Assembly: GCF_007004095.1 (NCBI RefSeq)
Contig: NZ_VHJK01000001.1
Location: 1,554,501-1,618,500, forward strand
Direction: 5' to 3'
DNA: 64,000 nucleotides
Source of the DNA: Erythrobacter insulae
GTDB lineage: Bacteria; Pseudomonadota; Alphaproteobacteria; Sphingomonadales; Sphingomonadaceae
In this document: one piece after another, positions 26,814 to 36,061 of the stretch
How the letters are laid out: each line of letters begins with the position of its first letter
Position numbering within the stretch: the stretch's first letter is position 1
The notes under the pieces: generated by a model
What the model saw: only the letters and a program-made list of their open reading frames with translations
Told to the model about the DNA's origin: nothing
Databases searched by the model: none
Translations under genes and position numbers: made by a program

Positions 26814-28013
26814 ATGCGTATCGGGCCAGCATTGGCGATCCTGCTGCTGTTGGCTGGATGCGGTCGTATCATTCCTGGATCCGTTCCGCCCTCAACCCCA
26901 ATTTCAACACCGCCAGCTGGTCCCATCGCAGCAACGGCCGCGCTTTTGGGTGCATCGCCTATTGGTGCAGTTTCTTTTGGCGGGGCTGACCGGGCCGAAA
27001 TCGGATCCGATCTCGACGCATTCCTGTTATCCTGCCCCGTTGCAACGCGCCGGACAGATCTATCCGGCCTGACCCAGCCTTCCGATTGGTCGGAACCGTG
27101 CCGGGCCGCGGCGACTTGGCCCCGTGATCAGGCCGCAGAATTCTTTACCTCGCAATTTGTACCGGTCCGGGTCGGTGATGGCGCAGCCTTTGCCACCGGA
27201 TATTTCGAGCCGCAAATTCGCGGCGGCCGTACGCGCCAATCGGCGGATGATGTGCCGGTTTATGGCGTGCCGCGCGATCTTGAGCGATGCTGGCGCGATG
27301 GCACGGCGCAAAGCGAGCGCACAGGCCGCCCGCCTTTAAGCCGCCGCCTGCCCGATGGGTCATGCGTGCAATACTTTACCCGCGCCGAGATTGAGCAGGG
27401 CGCTCTCGATGGCCGTGCGCCAATAATTGGTTATGCGCGCGACGGGATCGAATTTTTCTTTTTGCAAATTCAGGGGTCGGGCCGCCTGATTAGCGAAGAT
27501 GGAGAGGTCGTCCGGATCGGCTATGCGGGACAGAATGGCCATTCCTACACTGGCATTGGCGCGGTAATGCGCCAGCGCGATCTGCTGGGCGATGGGCCCG
27601 GCCGGTATCCCGGTTCGATGCAAGGCATCATCCAGTATCTGCGTGAAGAGCCCGAAGATGGCGCCGACCTGATGCGTTTGAATGAAAGCTGGGTTTTCTT
27701 TCGCGAGCTTGAAGGTGAGGGGCCGCTAGGCTCAATCGGAGTGCCAGTCCGTCCGCGCAACGCGGTGGCTGTTGATCCGCGCTATGTCCCCTATGGCGCG
27801 CCCGTTGTGCTCGATCTGGACCGTGATGTGGCCGATGGCGTGTGGATCGCTCAGGATACAGGCGGCGCAATCAAAGGGCCAAACCGGTTTGATACGTTCT
27901 GGGGCGCGGGCGATGATGCCCGCACAATCGCAGGCGGTATGAGCGGCAGAGGATCGGCCATAATCCTGCTGCCGAAAACCAGCGCGGAGCGCCTCCGCGC
28001 CGATCAGCCATGA
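26814..28013 (+). CDS. mltA: Membrane-bound lytic murein transglycosylase A
   Basis: Outer-membrane lipoprotein that cleaves peptidoglycan glycan strands to 1,6-anhydro products. Lipobox LLLAGC in the signal peptide; MltA domain with FFTSQFVPVRVGDGAAFATGYFEP split by strands, then IQGSGRL, YAGQNGHSYTGIGAVM, and the 3D domain with AQDTGGAIKGPNRFDTFWGAG carrying the catalytic Asp. 399 residues is normal. It overlaps smr by 4 bases. Confidence 0.95.
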   Translation: MRIGPALAILLLLAGCGRIIPGSVPPSTPISTPPAGPIAATAALLGASPIGAVSFGGADRAEIGSDLDAFLLSCPVATRRTDLSGLTQPSDWSEPCRAAATWPRDQAAEFFTSQFVPVRVGDGAAFATGYFEPQIRGGRTRQSADDVPVYGVPRDLERCWRDGTAQSERTGRPPLSRRLPDGSCVQYFTRAEIEQGALDGRAPIIGYARDGIEFFFLQIQGSGRLISEDGEVVRIGYAGQNGHSYTGIGAVMRQRDLLGDGPGRYPGSMQGIIQYLREEPEDGADLMRLNESWVFFRELEGEGPLGSIGVPVRPRNAVAVDPRYVPYGAPVVLDLDRDVADGVWIAQDTGGAIKGPNRFDTFWGAGDDARTIAGGMSGRGSAIILLPKTSAERLRADQP

Positions 28014-28594
28014 GCGTCCCGCGCGGCCTAAGCGCCGAAGAGCAGACCGCTTGGGCGCGCTTGGCAGAAAGCATAACACCGCTCGCCGGACGAACACCGC
28101 CGAGCCTGCCGAAAGCCGCCGCCAATCCGAAAACGGCACCGGTCAGACCGCCGCCCAAACCGGTTGCACCCAAGCGGCCAAAATCAGCGCCGGGGCTCAT
28201 GCGCCCTGCGCCGCCTCAACCGCCTCGTCCCGCGGGGCGCGCTTTTTCATCGCAATTGGATTCGCACTGGAATCGCAAGCTAAAGGCCGGTCAGATCGCG
28301 CCGGATTACACGCTTGATATGCATGGTCATACGCTCGACAGCGCTTATGGCCGGATCATCAGCGGCCTTGATCAGGCGCGGGCGATGGATGCGCGGCTTG
28401 TGCTCGTGATTGCTGGGCGAGAACGGCCTGTTGATCCCGCCGATCGTCAGCATAAACGCGGTGCGATTCGCGCCAAAATGCTCGATTGGCTCGCCGTCAG
28501 TCATCACGCAGACAGCATCGCAGCGGTTCGCCGCGCCCATATCCGCCATGGCGGAGAGGGTGCGCTTTATCTCGTGCTGAAACGGCGCCGTTGA
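28010..28594 (+). CDS. Smr (MutS2 C-terminal-like) domain protein
   Basis: 194 residues: a Pro/Ala/Lys-rich disordered N-terminus (about 1-90), then a stand-alone Smr domain with LDMHGHTLDSAY (the DxH motif), VLVIAGRERP and HIRHGGEGALYLVLKRRR. Smr domains bind and can nick nucleic acids; the target is unknown. Its start overlaps the mltA stop (ATGA), so translation is likely coupled. Confidence 0.88.
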   Translation: MSVPRGLSAEEQTAWARLAESITPLAGRTPPSLPKAAANPKTAPVRPPPKPVAPKRPKSAPGLMRPAPPQPPRPAGRAFSSQLDSHWNRKLKAGQIAPDYTLDMHGHTLDSAYGRIISGLDQARAMDARLVLVIAGRERPVDPADRQHKRGAIRAKMLDWLAVSHHADSIAAVRRAHIRHGGEGALYLVLKRRR

Positions 28595-28617
28595 TCGGTC
28601 AGAAAAGCACGGTTCTC

Positions 28618-29238
28618 TTAAGTCAAAGCGACTGGTTCACGATCGCGTGAAACGGCATTTTTCACTGCGACCAATCCCGCGCCCAAACATCCGAAAAACA
28701 GCGCGAGCAGCGCATTGTTGAGCAGGAAACTGCCCCAACCCAGCATCGGCAGGTCGAGGAAGAAATACGCATAAAATCCCGTTAGCTCACCCAGCCCGAA
28801 TGCGAACGCGCCATAGCTTAGCGGGGGGATCATTATCGCTGGGATCATGGGGCGGATTGCGGCTGCGCGCGGCGTAAATCGTAGCCACCACGCGATTGTT
28901 GCAGCCGGAACGATGGTATGATGAGCCTGATTGGTGATCCGGTCAAAACCCACCGGATGATGCTGGCCTGACAGCAGGCCCCAATAGACCAGAGCAATAA
29001 CTGTGAGCGCGGTCGCCAGCGCTGCCATCCACGCGCGTGAGAGGTTTCCGCCAAATGCGATCCAGCCCATGACAAAGCAGGCGGCGATGTTACCCCAGAT
29101 CGTGAAGAAACGAACCATTCCGCCCAAGTTTTCCAGATAGGTTCCATCGCCAAGCATCGGCTGCACGATCAAAGCGGCTGCCGCGATGGCAAAGATGATT
29201 CCAGCCCAGAACCGGGCATTGTTGGTGATTGCGTCCAT
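28618..29238 (-). CDS. Pr6Pr family membrane protein
   Basis: 206 residues from the ATG at 29238. Six or so hydrophobic helices with conserved-looking polar pieces: LGGMVRFFTIWGNIAACFVMGW, and a GFDRITNQAHHTIVPAATIAWWL segment that fits Pr6Pr proteins (FAR-17a/AIG1-like). Function unknown. Convergent with smr. Confidence 0.75.
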   Translation of the reverse strand: MDAITNNARFWAGIIFAIAAAALIVQPMLGDGTYLENLGGMVRFFTIWGNIAACFVMGWIAFGGNLSRAWMAALATALTVIALVYWGLLSGQHHPVGFDRITNQAHHTIVPAATIAWWLRFTPRAAAIRPMIPAIMIPPLSYGAFAFGLGELTGFYAYFFLDLPMLGWGSFLLNNALLALFFGCLGAGLVAVKNAVSRDREPVALT

Positions 29239-29277
29239 CGCGCGCTTTTGCGGTAGAAATGCAGGGCGGGCAAGCAA

Positions 29278-29322
29278 AGACCCCCGGCGAGCCTATTATG
29301 AATAGGGCGGCACCGGGGGTCT
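29278..29322 (-). terminator. Strong hairpin terminator downstream of katG
   Basis: Complementary arms 29278-29287 and 29313-29322 (10 bp, AGACCCCCGG type) enclose a second stem CTATT/AATAG (29293-29297, 29301-29305). On the minus strand the structure is followed by TTTGC. It lies 46 bases after the katG stop and also protects the Pr6Pr promoter side. Confidence 0.75.
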
Positions 29323-29367
29323 CTTGCGACCCTATCCCTTATGGGATCAGGGCATTTTTGCGATCAT

Positions 29368-31575
29368 TCAGCTGTGATACTTGGCGTAGCTGAGATCGAA
29401 CCGGTCAGCGTCCATGACTTTGGTCCAAGCGGCGATGAAGTCATTGACGAATTTCTCTTCCGATCCGGCTTCGGCATAGACTTCGGCTTGCGCGCGAAGC
29501 TGCGAATTGGAACCAAAGATCAAATCGGTGCGGGTTGCGCGGAAACGCTCTTCGCCGCTTGACCGATCGGTGCCGACATATTCCTCGTCACCGCTGTCAT
29601 CGACCGGAACCCATTTCGTGCTCATGTCGAGGAGGTTGGTGAAAAAGTCCGGCGTCAGCTGACCTGCACGATCTGTAAACACACCATGCGGACGGTTGCC
29701 GCTATTTGCGCCAAGTGCACGCATCCCGCCGACCAATACGGTCAATTCAGGGATCGAAAGGCCCAGCAAGTGTGCTTTATCGATCAGCATGTCTTCGGTG
29801 CGGATGTTCGCTTTGGTTTTGAGGTAGTTGCGGAAACCATCGGCAAACGGTTCCAGCGGCTCAAAGCTTTCGGCATCGAACTGGTCCTCGGTGGCATCGC
29901 CGCGGCCCGTCGTGACGTCAACGGTCACATCGTAGCCTGCGTCTTTGGCTGCCTTTTCAACCGCAGCCGCACCGCCCAACACAACCGCATCGGCCATCGA
30001 AATGCTCCCGCGCAGCTCATCGAGCTTGCCAAGCACCTTGTCCAGTTCCTCGCTGTCGTTGGCGGCCCAATTCTTCATTGCATCAAACCGGATGTACCCG
30101 CCATTGGCACCGCCGCGATGGTCCGAATTGCGGTAGGTCGAGGCCGAAGCCCACGCCGCCTTTACCAGCTCGGACACAGTGAGACCGCTGCCAAGAACAG
30201 CAGATTTGAAAGCTTTGACGTCGGCATCGGAGACCTGTGTTCCCGCTGGAACCGGGTCCTGCCAAATCAAATCTTCCGCAGGAACTTCCGGGCCGAGATA
30301 ACGGACCTTTGGCCCCATATCGCGGTGGCACAATTTGAACCATGCGCGCGCAAACGCATCATCCAGAGCAGACTGGTCATCGCGGAAACGCTCTGAAATC
30401 TTGCGATATTCTGGATCACGTTTGAGCGCCATATCGGCAGTGGTCATCATCGTCGGAACCTTTTTCGAAGGATCACGCGCATCGGGCGCCATGTCTTCGG
30501 GGTCCGGGTTGATCGGTTGCCACTGGTTCGCACCGGCGGGGCTTTGGACAAGCTCGTATTCGTATTTGAACAGCAAACGGAAATAGTCGCCGCCCCATTG
30601 TGTCGGGTTTGGTGTCCAAGCGCCTTCGATGCCAGAGGTGGTGATGTGGCCTTTTCCGATTTCCTCATCATCGGTCAGCCAGCCGAAACCTTGTTGTTCC
30701 AGCATCTCGCTTTCAGGGGCACCGCTGAAGGTTTCTGATGGCTGCGCGCCGTGCGCTTTGCCAAAGGCGTGACCGCCAGCGGTCAGCGCGACGGTTTCTT
30801 CGTCATTCATCGCCATATTGGCAAAGGTTTGACGCATATCGCGGGCCATGCCTTCGGCGTCATGCGGATCGCCTTGCGGGCCTTCAGGGTTGACGTAGAT
30901 CAGTCCCATCTGGATCGCGGCAAGCGGGTTTTCGAGAGCCCGGCCTTCGGTTGGCTGGATGCGCGTGGCGACACCTTCGTTCACCCACTGCTCTTCCGTG
31001 CCCCAATATACGCTTTCCGGTTCGAACACGTCTTTACGACCGCCACCAAAACCAAAGACGGGACCGCCCATGCTTTCGATTGCGACGTTGCCGGTGAGGA
31101 TGAAGAGATCGGCCCAGCTGATGTTGCGGCCATATTTCTGTTTGATCGGCCACAGCAAACGGCGCGCTTTGTCGAGGTTGCCGTTATCCGGCCAGCTGTT
31201 CAGAGGCGCGAAGCGTTGCTGACCTGTGCCTGCACCGCCGCGGCCATCGCCTGTGCGATAGGTGCCGGCTGCGTGCCATGCCATGCGGATGAAAAATGGT
31301 CCGTAATGACCGTAATCGGCCGGCCACCAATCCTGGCTATCGGTCATCAAAGCAGTCAAGTCAGCTTTCAAAGCTGCGTAATCGACCGCGTTGAAAGCCT
31401 CGGCATAATCGAAATCTTCGCCGTACGGATTGGCGCTTTTGCCTTCCTCGGTCAGGATGTCGAGTTGTGTTGCCTCGGGCCACCAGTCCCGGTTGGTACG
31501 GCCCAATAGAGTGCGCATACCTCCATCGCCGTGAAACGGGCATCCGCCGCTCATATCTCCAGTTTTCGCGTCCAT
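29368..31575 (-). CDS. katG: Catalase-peroxidase KatG
   Basis: Heme enzyme with catalase and peroxidase activity. 735 residues from the ATG at 31575 ([16 protein letters not shown]). Distal pocket Arg/Trp/His in [13 protein letters not shown]; the Trp-Tyr-Met crosslink Tyr in [11 protein letters not shown] and Met in [12 protein letters not shown]; the proximal heme His in [13 protein letters not shown]. Both the active N-terminal and the degenerate C-terminal halves are complete. Same strand as ahpC and ahpF, so the block is a peroxide-defence locus. Confidence 0.97.
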   Translation of the reverse strand: MDAKTGDMSGGCPFHGDGGMRTLLGRTNRDWWPEATQLDILTEEGKSANPYGEDFDYAEAFNAVDYAALKADLTALMTDSQDWWPADYGHYGPFFIRMAWHAAGTYRTGDGRGGAGTGQQRFAPLNSWPDNGNLDKARRLLWPIKQKYGRNISWADLFILTGNVAIESMGGPVFGFGGGRKDVFEPESVYWGTEEQWVNEGVATRIQPTEGRALENPLAAIQMGLIYVNPEGPQGDPHDAEGMARDMRQTFANMAMNDEETVALTAGGHAFGKAHGAQPSETFSGAPESEMLEQQGFGWLTDDEEIGKGHITTSGIEGAWTPNPTQWGGDYFRLLFKYEYELVQSPAGANQWQPINPDPEDMAPDARDPSKKVPTMMTTADMALKRDPEYRKISERFRDDQSALDDAFARAWFKLCHRDMGPKVRYLGPEVPAEDLIWQDPVPAGTQVSDADVKAFKSAVLGSGLTVSELVKAAWASASTYRNSDHRGGANGGYIRFDAMKNWAANDSEELDKVLGKLDELRGSISMADAVVLGGAAAVEKAAKDAGYDVTVDVTTGRGDATEDQFDAESFEPLEPFADGFRNYLKTKANIRTEDMLIDKAHLLGLSIPELTVLVGGMRALGANSGNRPHGVFTDRAGQLTPDFFTNLLDMSTKWVPVDDSGDEEYVGTDRSSGEERFRATRTDLIFGSNSQLRAQAEVYAEAGSEEKFVNDFIAAWTKVMDADRFDLSYAKYHS

Positions 31576-31638
31576 TTGTTTCTCCTCTCGCACATAAGAC
31601 TCGGTCTATCCGAGCGTGATGGCAAGAGTATGGTGGAC

Positions 31639-31675
31639 GCGCTCTGATCAGTCCAATCGATTAATGCGCTCTGAT
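31639..31675. repeat. Direct repeat GCGCTCTGAT x2 in the ahpF-katG gap
   Basis: The 10-mer occurs at 31639-31648 and 31666-31675, 27 bases apart start to start, inside the 116-base gap ahead of katG. Spacing near 2.6 helical turns could suit a regulator binding upstream of a katG promoter. It does not match the classical OxyR ATAG-N7-CTAT pattern. Confidence 0.4.
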
Positions 31676-31691
31676 TGATTGGCTTTTGCGA

Positions 31692-33281
31692 TCACGCTGC
31701 CTGAGCGATGTCCTCGACCGGCTCATTGCGGATGAGATAATCGAATGCACCAAGGCCGGCTTTTGCGCCTTCGCCCATAGCAACGACGATTTGTTTGTCC
31801 GGCACAGTGGTCGCATCGCCAGCGGCGTAAATGCCGGGCAGATTGGTTGCGCCGTGCTGATCAATGATGATCTCTCCATATTTGGACAGTTCCAAACCGG
31901 TTTCTTTCAACCATTCTGTGTTCGGTACAAGGCCGATCTGGATGAACACACCTTCAAGTTCGATGGTCTGTTCTGTGCCGCTCTCGCGGTCTTTTACGAT
32001 CAGACCATTGGTGCGTGATCCATCACCTGTAATCTCGGTTGTTTGACCATTGGTGATGATTTCTACGTTTGAGAGCGAGCGCAATTTGCGCTGCAAAACT
32101 TCGTCTGCGCGCAGTTTGGTATCAAACTCCACCAGCGTCACGTGACCAACGATCTTTGCCAGATCGATTGCTGCTTCGACGCCGGAATTTCCGCCACCGA
32201 TGACTGCAATCCGTTTGCCTTTGAACAACGGCCCGTCGCAGTGCGGGCAATAGGCAACGCCTTTGTTGCGGTATTCTGCTTCGCCCGGAACCCCGAGATT
32301 GCGCCAGCGGGCACCGGTCGACAGGATGAGCGAGCGGGCTTTTAACACCGCGCCATTGGCAAAGGTGACTTCATGCATTCCGCCCGGCTGGCCTGCCGGT
32401 TTTAGCTGCGTCGCGAGGGCAAGATCCATCAGATCAATTTCGTTCTCGCGCACCTGGGCTTTCAGATTATCGGAAAGTTTGGGGCCTTCGGTGTAGCTGG
32501 TGCCGGGCAAATTCTCGATTCCCAGAGTATCCTGCAACTGGCCGCCAAAGCGTTCTGCGGCGATTCCGGTACGGAAGCCTTTGCGGGCGGTATAGACTGC
32601 GGATGCTGAACCGGCTGGTCCGCCGCCAATAATCAAAACCTCGAAGGGGTCTTTAGCAGACAGTTTCTCGGCAGCCTTGGCATCTGCGCCGCTGTCCAAT
32701 TTGGACAGGATTTCCGCCAGTTCCATCTTGCCGTTGTAAAAGCTTTCGCCATTCAGGAAAGTAGCAGGAACCGCGAGCACGCCGCGATCTTCAACTTCGT
32801 CCTGGAAAGTGCCGCCTTCGATAAGAGTCGCGGTGATACGCGGATTTTCGAATGCCATCAGCGTAAGAGCCTGCACCACGTCCGGGCAATTGTGACAGCT
32901 GAGCGAGAAGAACATTTCGAATTCGAAATCGCCCTCGAGAGCGCGAACCTGCTCAATCAGATCGGCGTCTACTTTTGGCGGGTGACCACCTGCCCAAAGC
33001 AGAGCCAGCACCAAAGACGTGAATTCGTGTCCCATCGGCAGACCGGCAAACCGCACCCACTTGTTTGCATCGGAAGCGCGGCGAATGATGAAGCTCGGCT
33101 TGCGATCATGTGTGCCGTCAAACTGTGCGGAAACATCATCATGCAGCTCGGCGATTTCAGCAAGAAGCGCGCGGGTTTGCTGCGATTTTTCACTATCGTC
33201 CAGCGATGCGACAAGCTCGATCGGCTCGCGCAGATTGGCGAGATATTGTTTGAGCTGGGTCTGCATATTGGCGTCGAGCAT
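31692..33281 (-). CDS. ahpF: Alkyl hydroperoxide reductase subunit F
   Basis: NADH-dependent flavoprotein disulfide reductase that recycles AhpC. 529 residues: an N-terminal double thioredoxin-fold domain with the redox pair [11 protein letters not shown] site [23 protein letters not shown] site [16 protein letters not shown], and the active-site CPHC in [13 protein letters not shown], ending with GIYAAGDAT. Complete and canonical. Lies 221 bases after ahpC with a hairpin in between. Confidence 0.97.
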   Translation of the reverse strand: MLDANMQTQLKQYLANLREPIELVASLDDSEKSQQTRALLAEIAELHDDVSAQFDGTHDRKPSFIIRRASDANKWVRFAGLPMGHEFTSLVLALLWAGGHPPKVDADLIEQVRALEGDFEFEMFFSLSCHNCPDVVQALTLMAFENPRITATLIEGGTFQDEVEDRGVLAVPATFLNGESFYNGKMELAEILSKLDSGADAKAAEKLSAKDPFEVLIIGGGPAGSASAVYTARKGFRTGIAAERFGGQLQDTLGIENLPGTSYTEGPKLSDNLKAQVRENEIDLMDLALATQLKPAGQPGGMHEVTFANGAVLKARSLILSTGARWRNLGVPGEAEYRNKGVAYCPHCDGPLFKGKRIAVIGGGNSGVEAAIDLAKIVGHVTLVEFDTKLRADEVLQRKLRSLSNVEIITNGQTTEITGDGSRTNGLIVKDRESGTEQTIELEGVFIQIGLVPNTEWLKETGLELSKYGEIIIDQHGATNLPGIYAAGDATTVPDKQIVVAMGEGAKAGLGAFDYLIRNEPVEDIAQAA

Positions 33282-33348
33282 GGTGTTTCCTTTGGCGAAA
33301 GTCTGCTTGAATTTCGGTCCCCGCTATTGCCGTTTATAAAGGGCAATC

Positions 33349-33406
33349 GGGTCCGGTTCGCTGCATGCTTGGGAGGGGGATAGCGTGCGCGAGCCGGACC
33401 CTTTTT
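33349..33406 (+). repeat. 13-bp hairpin with T-run between ahpF and ahpC
   Basis: Arms 33349-33361 and 33389-33401 pair over 13 bases with one G-U mismatch, followed on the plus strand by TTTTT (33402-33406). Orientation as a terminator is rightward, against both ahp genes, so it may block antisense transcription toward ahpC. On the minus strand it is simply a stable structure in the ahpC-ahpF gap. Confidence 0.55.
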
Positions 33407-33446
33407 GCGACCTGAACCCAAATTGGGGGAGGGTTCGGGTGTTAAA

Positions 33447-33481
33447 CCGCGCGGGCAGGGAGGGGGGAGAAGCCCGCGCGG
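33447..33481 (-). terminator. GC-rich hairpin after ahpC (possible partial terminator)
   Basis: Perfect 10-bp arms CCGCGCGGGC (33447-33456) and GCCCGCGCGG (33472-33481) with a 15-base loop, starting 22 bases after the ahpC stop; TTTAA follows on the minus strand. A leaky terminator or processing barrier here would give more AhpC than AhpF, as expected for this enzyme pair. Confidence 0.6.
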
Positions 33482-33502
33482 CGAAGGTTGTAAAAGTAAG
33501 GC

Positions 33503-34069
33503 TTAGATTTTGCCGACGAGGTCGAGCGAAGGTGCGAGTGTGTCGCTGCCTTCTTCCCACGCTGCGGGGCAAACCTGACCTGGATTGGCGCGGACATATT
33601 GTGCGGCCTTGATTTTGCGGGTCAGTTCGTTGGCATTGCGGCCAACGCCTTCGCAAGTGATTTCCATGATCTGGATAACGCCATCGGGATCGACCACAAA
33701 CGTCGCACGGTCGGCCAGACCTACGCCTTCGCGCAGGACGCCAAACTGGTTCGACAATTTGTGCATTTGGTCACCCAGGAACGGGAAGCTCAGCTTGCCG
33801 ATTTTCTCGGAGCTGTCGTGCCATGCCTTGTGGCTGAAATGCGTGTCGGTGCTGACGCCGTATACTTCGACACCCATGTCCTGAAGGACAGAGTACTTTT
33901 CACCCATGTCTTCAAGCTCGGTCGGGCAAACAAAGGTCCAATCGGCCGGATAAAAGAAGAATACGGTCCATTTACCTTCGATGTCTTTTTCAGTGACGTC
34001 GAAAAAATCTTTGCCGGCCTGAAATGCCGTGGCGGTGAACGGTTGAACGGTTGAACCGATAATACCCAT
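33503..34069 (-). CDS. ahpC: Alkyl hydroperoxide reductase subunit C (peroxiredoxin)
   Basis: Typical 2-Cys peroxiredoxin reducing H2O2, organic hydroperoxides and peroxynitrite. 188 residues; peroxidatic Cys in PADWTFVCPTELED, resolving Cys in NPGQVCPAAW, C-terminal DLVGKI. Reduced by AhpF, encoded next. A perfect 10-bp palindrome sits 70-95 bases upstream of its start. Confidence 0.97.
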   Translation of the reverse strand: MGIIGSTVQPFTATAFQAGKDFFDVTEKDIEGKWTVFFFYPADWTFVCPTELEDMGEKYSVLQDMGVEVYGVSTDTHFSHKAWHDSSEKIGKLSFPFLGDQMHKLSNQFGVLREGVGLADRATFVVDPDGVIQIMEITCEGVGRNANELTRKIKAAQYVRANPGQVCPAAWEEGSDTLAPSLDLVGKI

Positions 34070-34138
34070 TGTAATTTCCCTTGTTCTAAAATGTTGTTGG
34101 ATTGAAATCTCTGTTGCAGCTCACATAGCGATTGCTGC

Positions 34139-34164
34139 ATCGCACAAAAGACGATTTGTGCGAT
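34139..34164. promoter_or_regulatory. Perfect 10-bp inverted repeat upstream of ahpC (candidate operator)
   Basis: ATCGCACAAA (34139-34148), 6-base spacer, TTTGTGCGAT (34155-34164). It lies 70-95 bases before the ahpC start, next to a TATGTG -10-like element on the minus strand, roughly where an activator such as OxyR would bind. The regulator is not identified. Confidence 0.55.
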
Positions 34165-34189
34165 TGCGAAGATCGGAATTTTCAATCAC

Positions 34190-34218
34190 AAAAACGGGAA
34201 CGATTTGAAATCGTTCCC
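34190..34218 (-). terminator. Rho-independent terminator of the desaturase gene
   Basis: Plus-strand arms from 34196 to 34218 (GGGAACGAT / ATCGTTCCC, 5-base loop) with an A-run at 34190-34194, i.e. stem then GTTTTTG on the minus strand, about 37 bases after the desaturase stop. Textbook form. Confidence 0.9.
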
Positions 34219-34254
34219 GAACACGGTGAAACGTTTTTTCGGGTTAGCGGCAGA

Positions 34255-35376
34255 TTAGGCCGGAAGCCGCGATGCTTCGCGGAAACTGATCAGTTTGCGG
34301 CGATCTTCATCCCACAGCGTAAGCCACATCGTGCTTACCGCCTCACGGGCTGAAACCCGATTGACCTCCATCAGTTCGGGATGCGCTTTTAGGGCGGCGG
34401 GTAGCCGGTAAAACGGAATGCGGCTGACCAGATGGTGGACATGGTGGATCGAAATATTGCCCGTGAACCAGTTCATCACAGCGGGCAGGTGCAGGTATGA
34501 ACTGCTGCCAATGGCCGATGCGTGATAGTCCCAATCTTCACGGTTATCCCAATGCGTGTCTTCAAACTGATGCTGGACATAGAACAGCCACACACCCACC
34601 GAAGCCGCCGTTAGCAGCACCGGCAAAAACACCATTGTGGTCACAAAAGCCCCGAATATCAGGCCGAGCGCGATGAGGACCGCCGCGGTGACTGCATTGG
34701 TGCCCAGCGCGCTGATCCAATAAAGCCAGCCGGCCTTCATTAACCCGATAGGCAGGCGATGCCGCACCAAAAAAAGGTATGCCGGGCCAAGTCCCATCAG
34801 CACGATCGGATGACGATACAGGCGATAGCTGAACCGGCCCCAGCGGCCTTTTGAGCGGTATTCGCGCACGGTCAGCGTATCGACATCGCCATATCCTCGC
34901 GCGTCCAGATTACCGGTGCTGGCATGGTGCAATTCATGGCTGCGCCGCCAGCAATCATAGGGGGTTAGTGTCAGAACCCCGATGGAACGGCCCAGCCAGG
35001 TGTTCACTTTCTTGCTTTTGAAGAATGATCCATGCCCGCAGTCATGCTGAATAATAAACAGCCGCAGCAGCAGCATCCCTGCAAAAGGGGTGAGCGCCAG
35101 CGCGCTGTAATATCCCGCCTGCAGCGCAAACAGCATCACGCCGATCAGGACCGCGAACGGCACAAAAGTTGACGCGACCTCCCATATGCTGCGCGAGGTG
35201 CGCGGCGTGCGAAATGCCGCCAGTTCGCGTGCCAGAGCGCGCGGATTGATGGCAATGCCGCTTTCTCGTGAATCGGCGTGCGAAACGTGATCTTCGCCGG
35301 TGCCGCCCGAAAGTTGGGAGCACTTGCCGGGCTGGTCAGTGGATAGTGATTGGATGGTAATACCTGTGGGTTTCAA
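34255..35376 (-). CDS. Membrane fatty acid desaturase
   Basis: Di-iron desaturase, 373 residues, with the three histidine boxes: HDCGHGS, HELHHAS (HxxxHH type) and HHVHH in NISIHHVHHLVSRIPFYRLP. Four hydrophobic segments place it in the inner membrane; it likely introduces a double bond into acyl lipids, though carotenoid-modifying relatives exist. The only standard start in frame upstream of the domain is the TTG at 35376, with no clear Shine-Dalgarno, so the N-terminus is uncertain. Own terminator downstream. Confidence 0.9.
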   Translation of the reverse strand: MKPTGITIQSLSTDQPGKCSQLSGGTGEDHVSHADSRESGIAINPRALARELAAFRTPRTSRSIWEVASTFVPFAVLIGVMLFALQAGYYSALALTPFAGMLLLRLFIIQHDCGHGSFFKSKKVNTWLGRSIGVLTLTPYDCWRRSHELHHASTGNLDARGYGDVDTLTVREYRSKGRWGRFSYRLYRHPIVLMGLGPAYLFLVRHRLPIGLMKAGWLYWISALGTNAVTAAVLIALGLIFGAFVTTMVFLPVLLTAASVGVWLFYVQHQFEDTHWDNREDWDYHASAIGSSSYLHLPAVMNWFTGNISIHHVHHLVSRIPFYRLPAALKAHPELMEVNRVSAREAVSTMWLTLWDEDRRKLISFREASRLPA

Positions 35377-35450
35377 CTGGGGAGGTTGATCGAATTACCT
35401 AGCTATCAACCCGCGAGGCTCGAAGCAATCACCGTTTGTCGGAGCTTGTG

Positions 35451-35491
35451 AAAATTGCCGCCAGAGCCGGTGAAGCGCGGCCTGGCGGCAA
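35451..35491 (-). terminator. Rho-independent terminator of the His-rich protein gene
   Basis: A perfect 10-bp stem (plus-strand arms 35455-35464 and 35482-35491), then TTTT on the minus strand, five bases after the gene's stop. Confidence 0.85.
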
Positions 35492-35495
35492 GAAA

Positions 35496-35906
35496 TTAGG
35501 TGTTTTGCATAACATTCACAGAACCATGATCATCGGTGTGATCGCCGTGCAAATGGTGCAACCGGCCATCGTGAACGTAATCGAAATGAGCGCCGTGCTG
35601 AACCACATCATGCTCTTCGCCTTCGTGGCCGTGCATATGATCTTCGCCTCCGACAGATTTGACCAGCTCTTCAGCATTGGGATTGCTCGAGCTTACCGGA
35701 AGGGTGTGTTCGTCAACATGCCCATCATGTGAGTGATGCAAGTGGCTGCCATGCAGATAATCGACATGGCCGGCGTGTTCGAGTGCGGCGTGTCCGCATT
35801 GTTTGCCGTGGTCGTGATCGTCATGCGATCCGTGCAAAACGTCGTGCGCATTGGCAGCGGTTGCCACGATCACGGTGAATGAGGCAAGGGCCAGCAGTCT
35901 TTTCAT
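35496..35906 (-). CDS. Secreted His/Asp-rich putative metal-binding protein with internal duplication
   Basis: 136 residues. Signal peptide MKRLLALASFTVIVATAANA, mature start HDVLHGSHDDHDHG. By eye roughly a quarter of the mature chain is His. Two related modules occur: CGHAALEHAGHVDYLHGSHL with HHSHDGHVDEH, and HDVVQHGAHFDYVHDGRLHH with LHGDHTDDH, sharing H-x-x-H-x-x-H-x-D-Y-x-H-x-x-x-L-H-H. Such proteins usually buffer Zn, Ni or Cu in the periplasm. I know no named family for it. It stands alone with its own terminator. Confidence 0.75.
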   Translation of the reverse strand: MKRLLALASFTVIVATAANAHDVLHGSHDDHDHGKQCGHAALEHAGHVDYLHGSHLHHSHDGHVDEHTLPVSSSNPNAEELVKSVGGEDHMHGHEGEEHDVVQHGAHFDYVHDGRLHHLHGDHTDDHGSVNVMQNT

Positions 35907-36061
35907 ACGAATTCTCCAAAAGTTACTGATCCCGCCACAGCCTTACGAATACCTGAACGGTTTGTCACCCGGCAAGAACATCAAAATAGCCTTTGGTTTC
36001 ATGGTCTAAGTAAAAACGTGTAAGCTGGCGAGCCTGTAGCAGCGCGGAGATTTTAACTGCA

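Noticed and set aside
29686..31509. Antisense open frames inside katG
   Set aside because: They follow the codon periodicity of katG, show no domain and lack starts with a Shine-Dalgarno.
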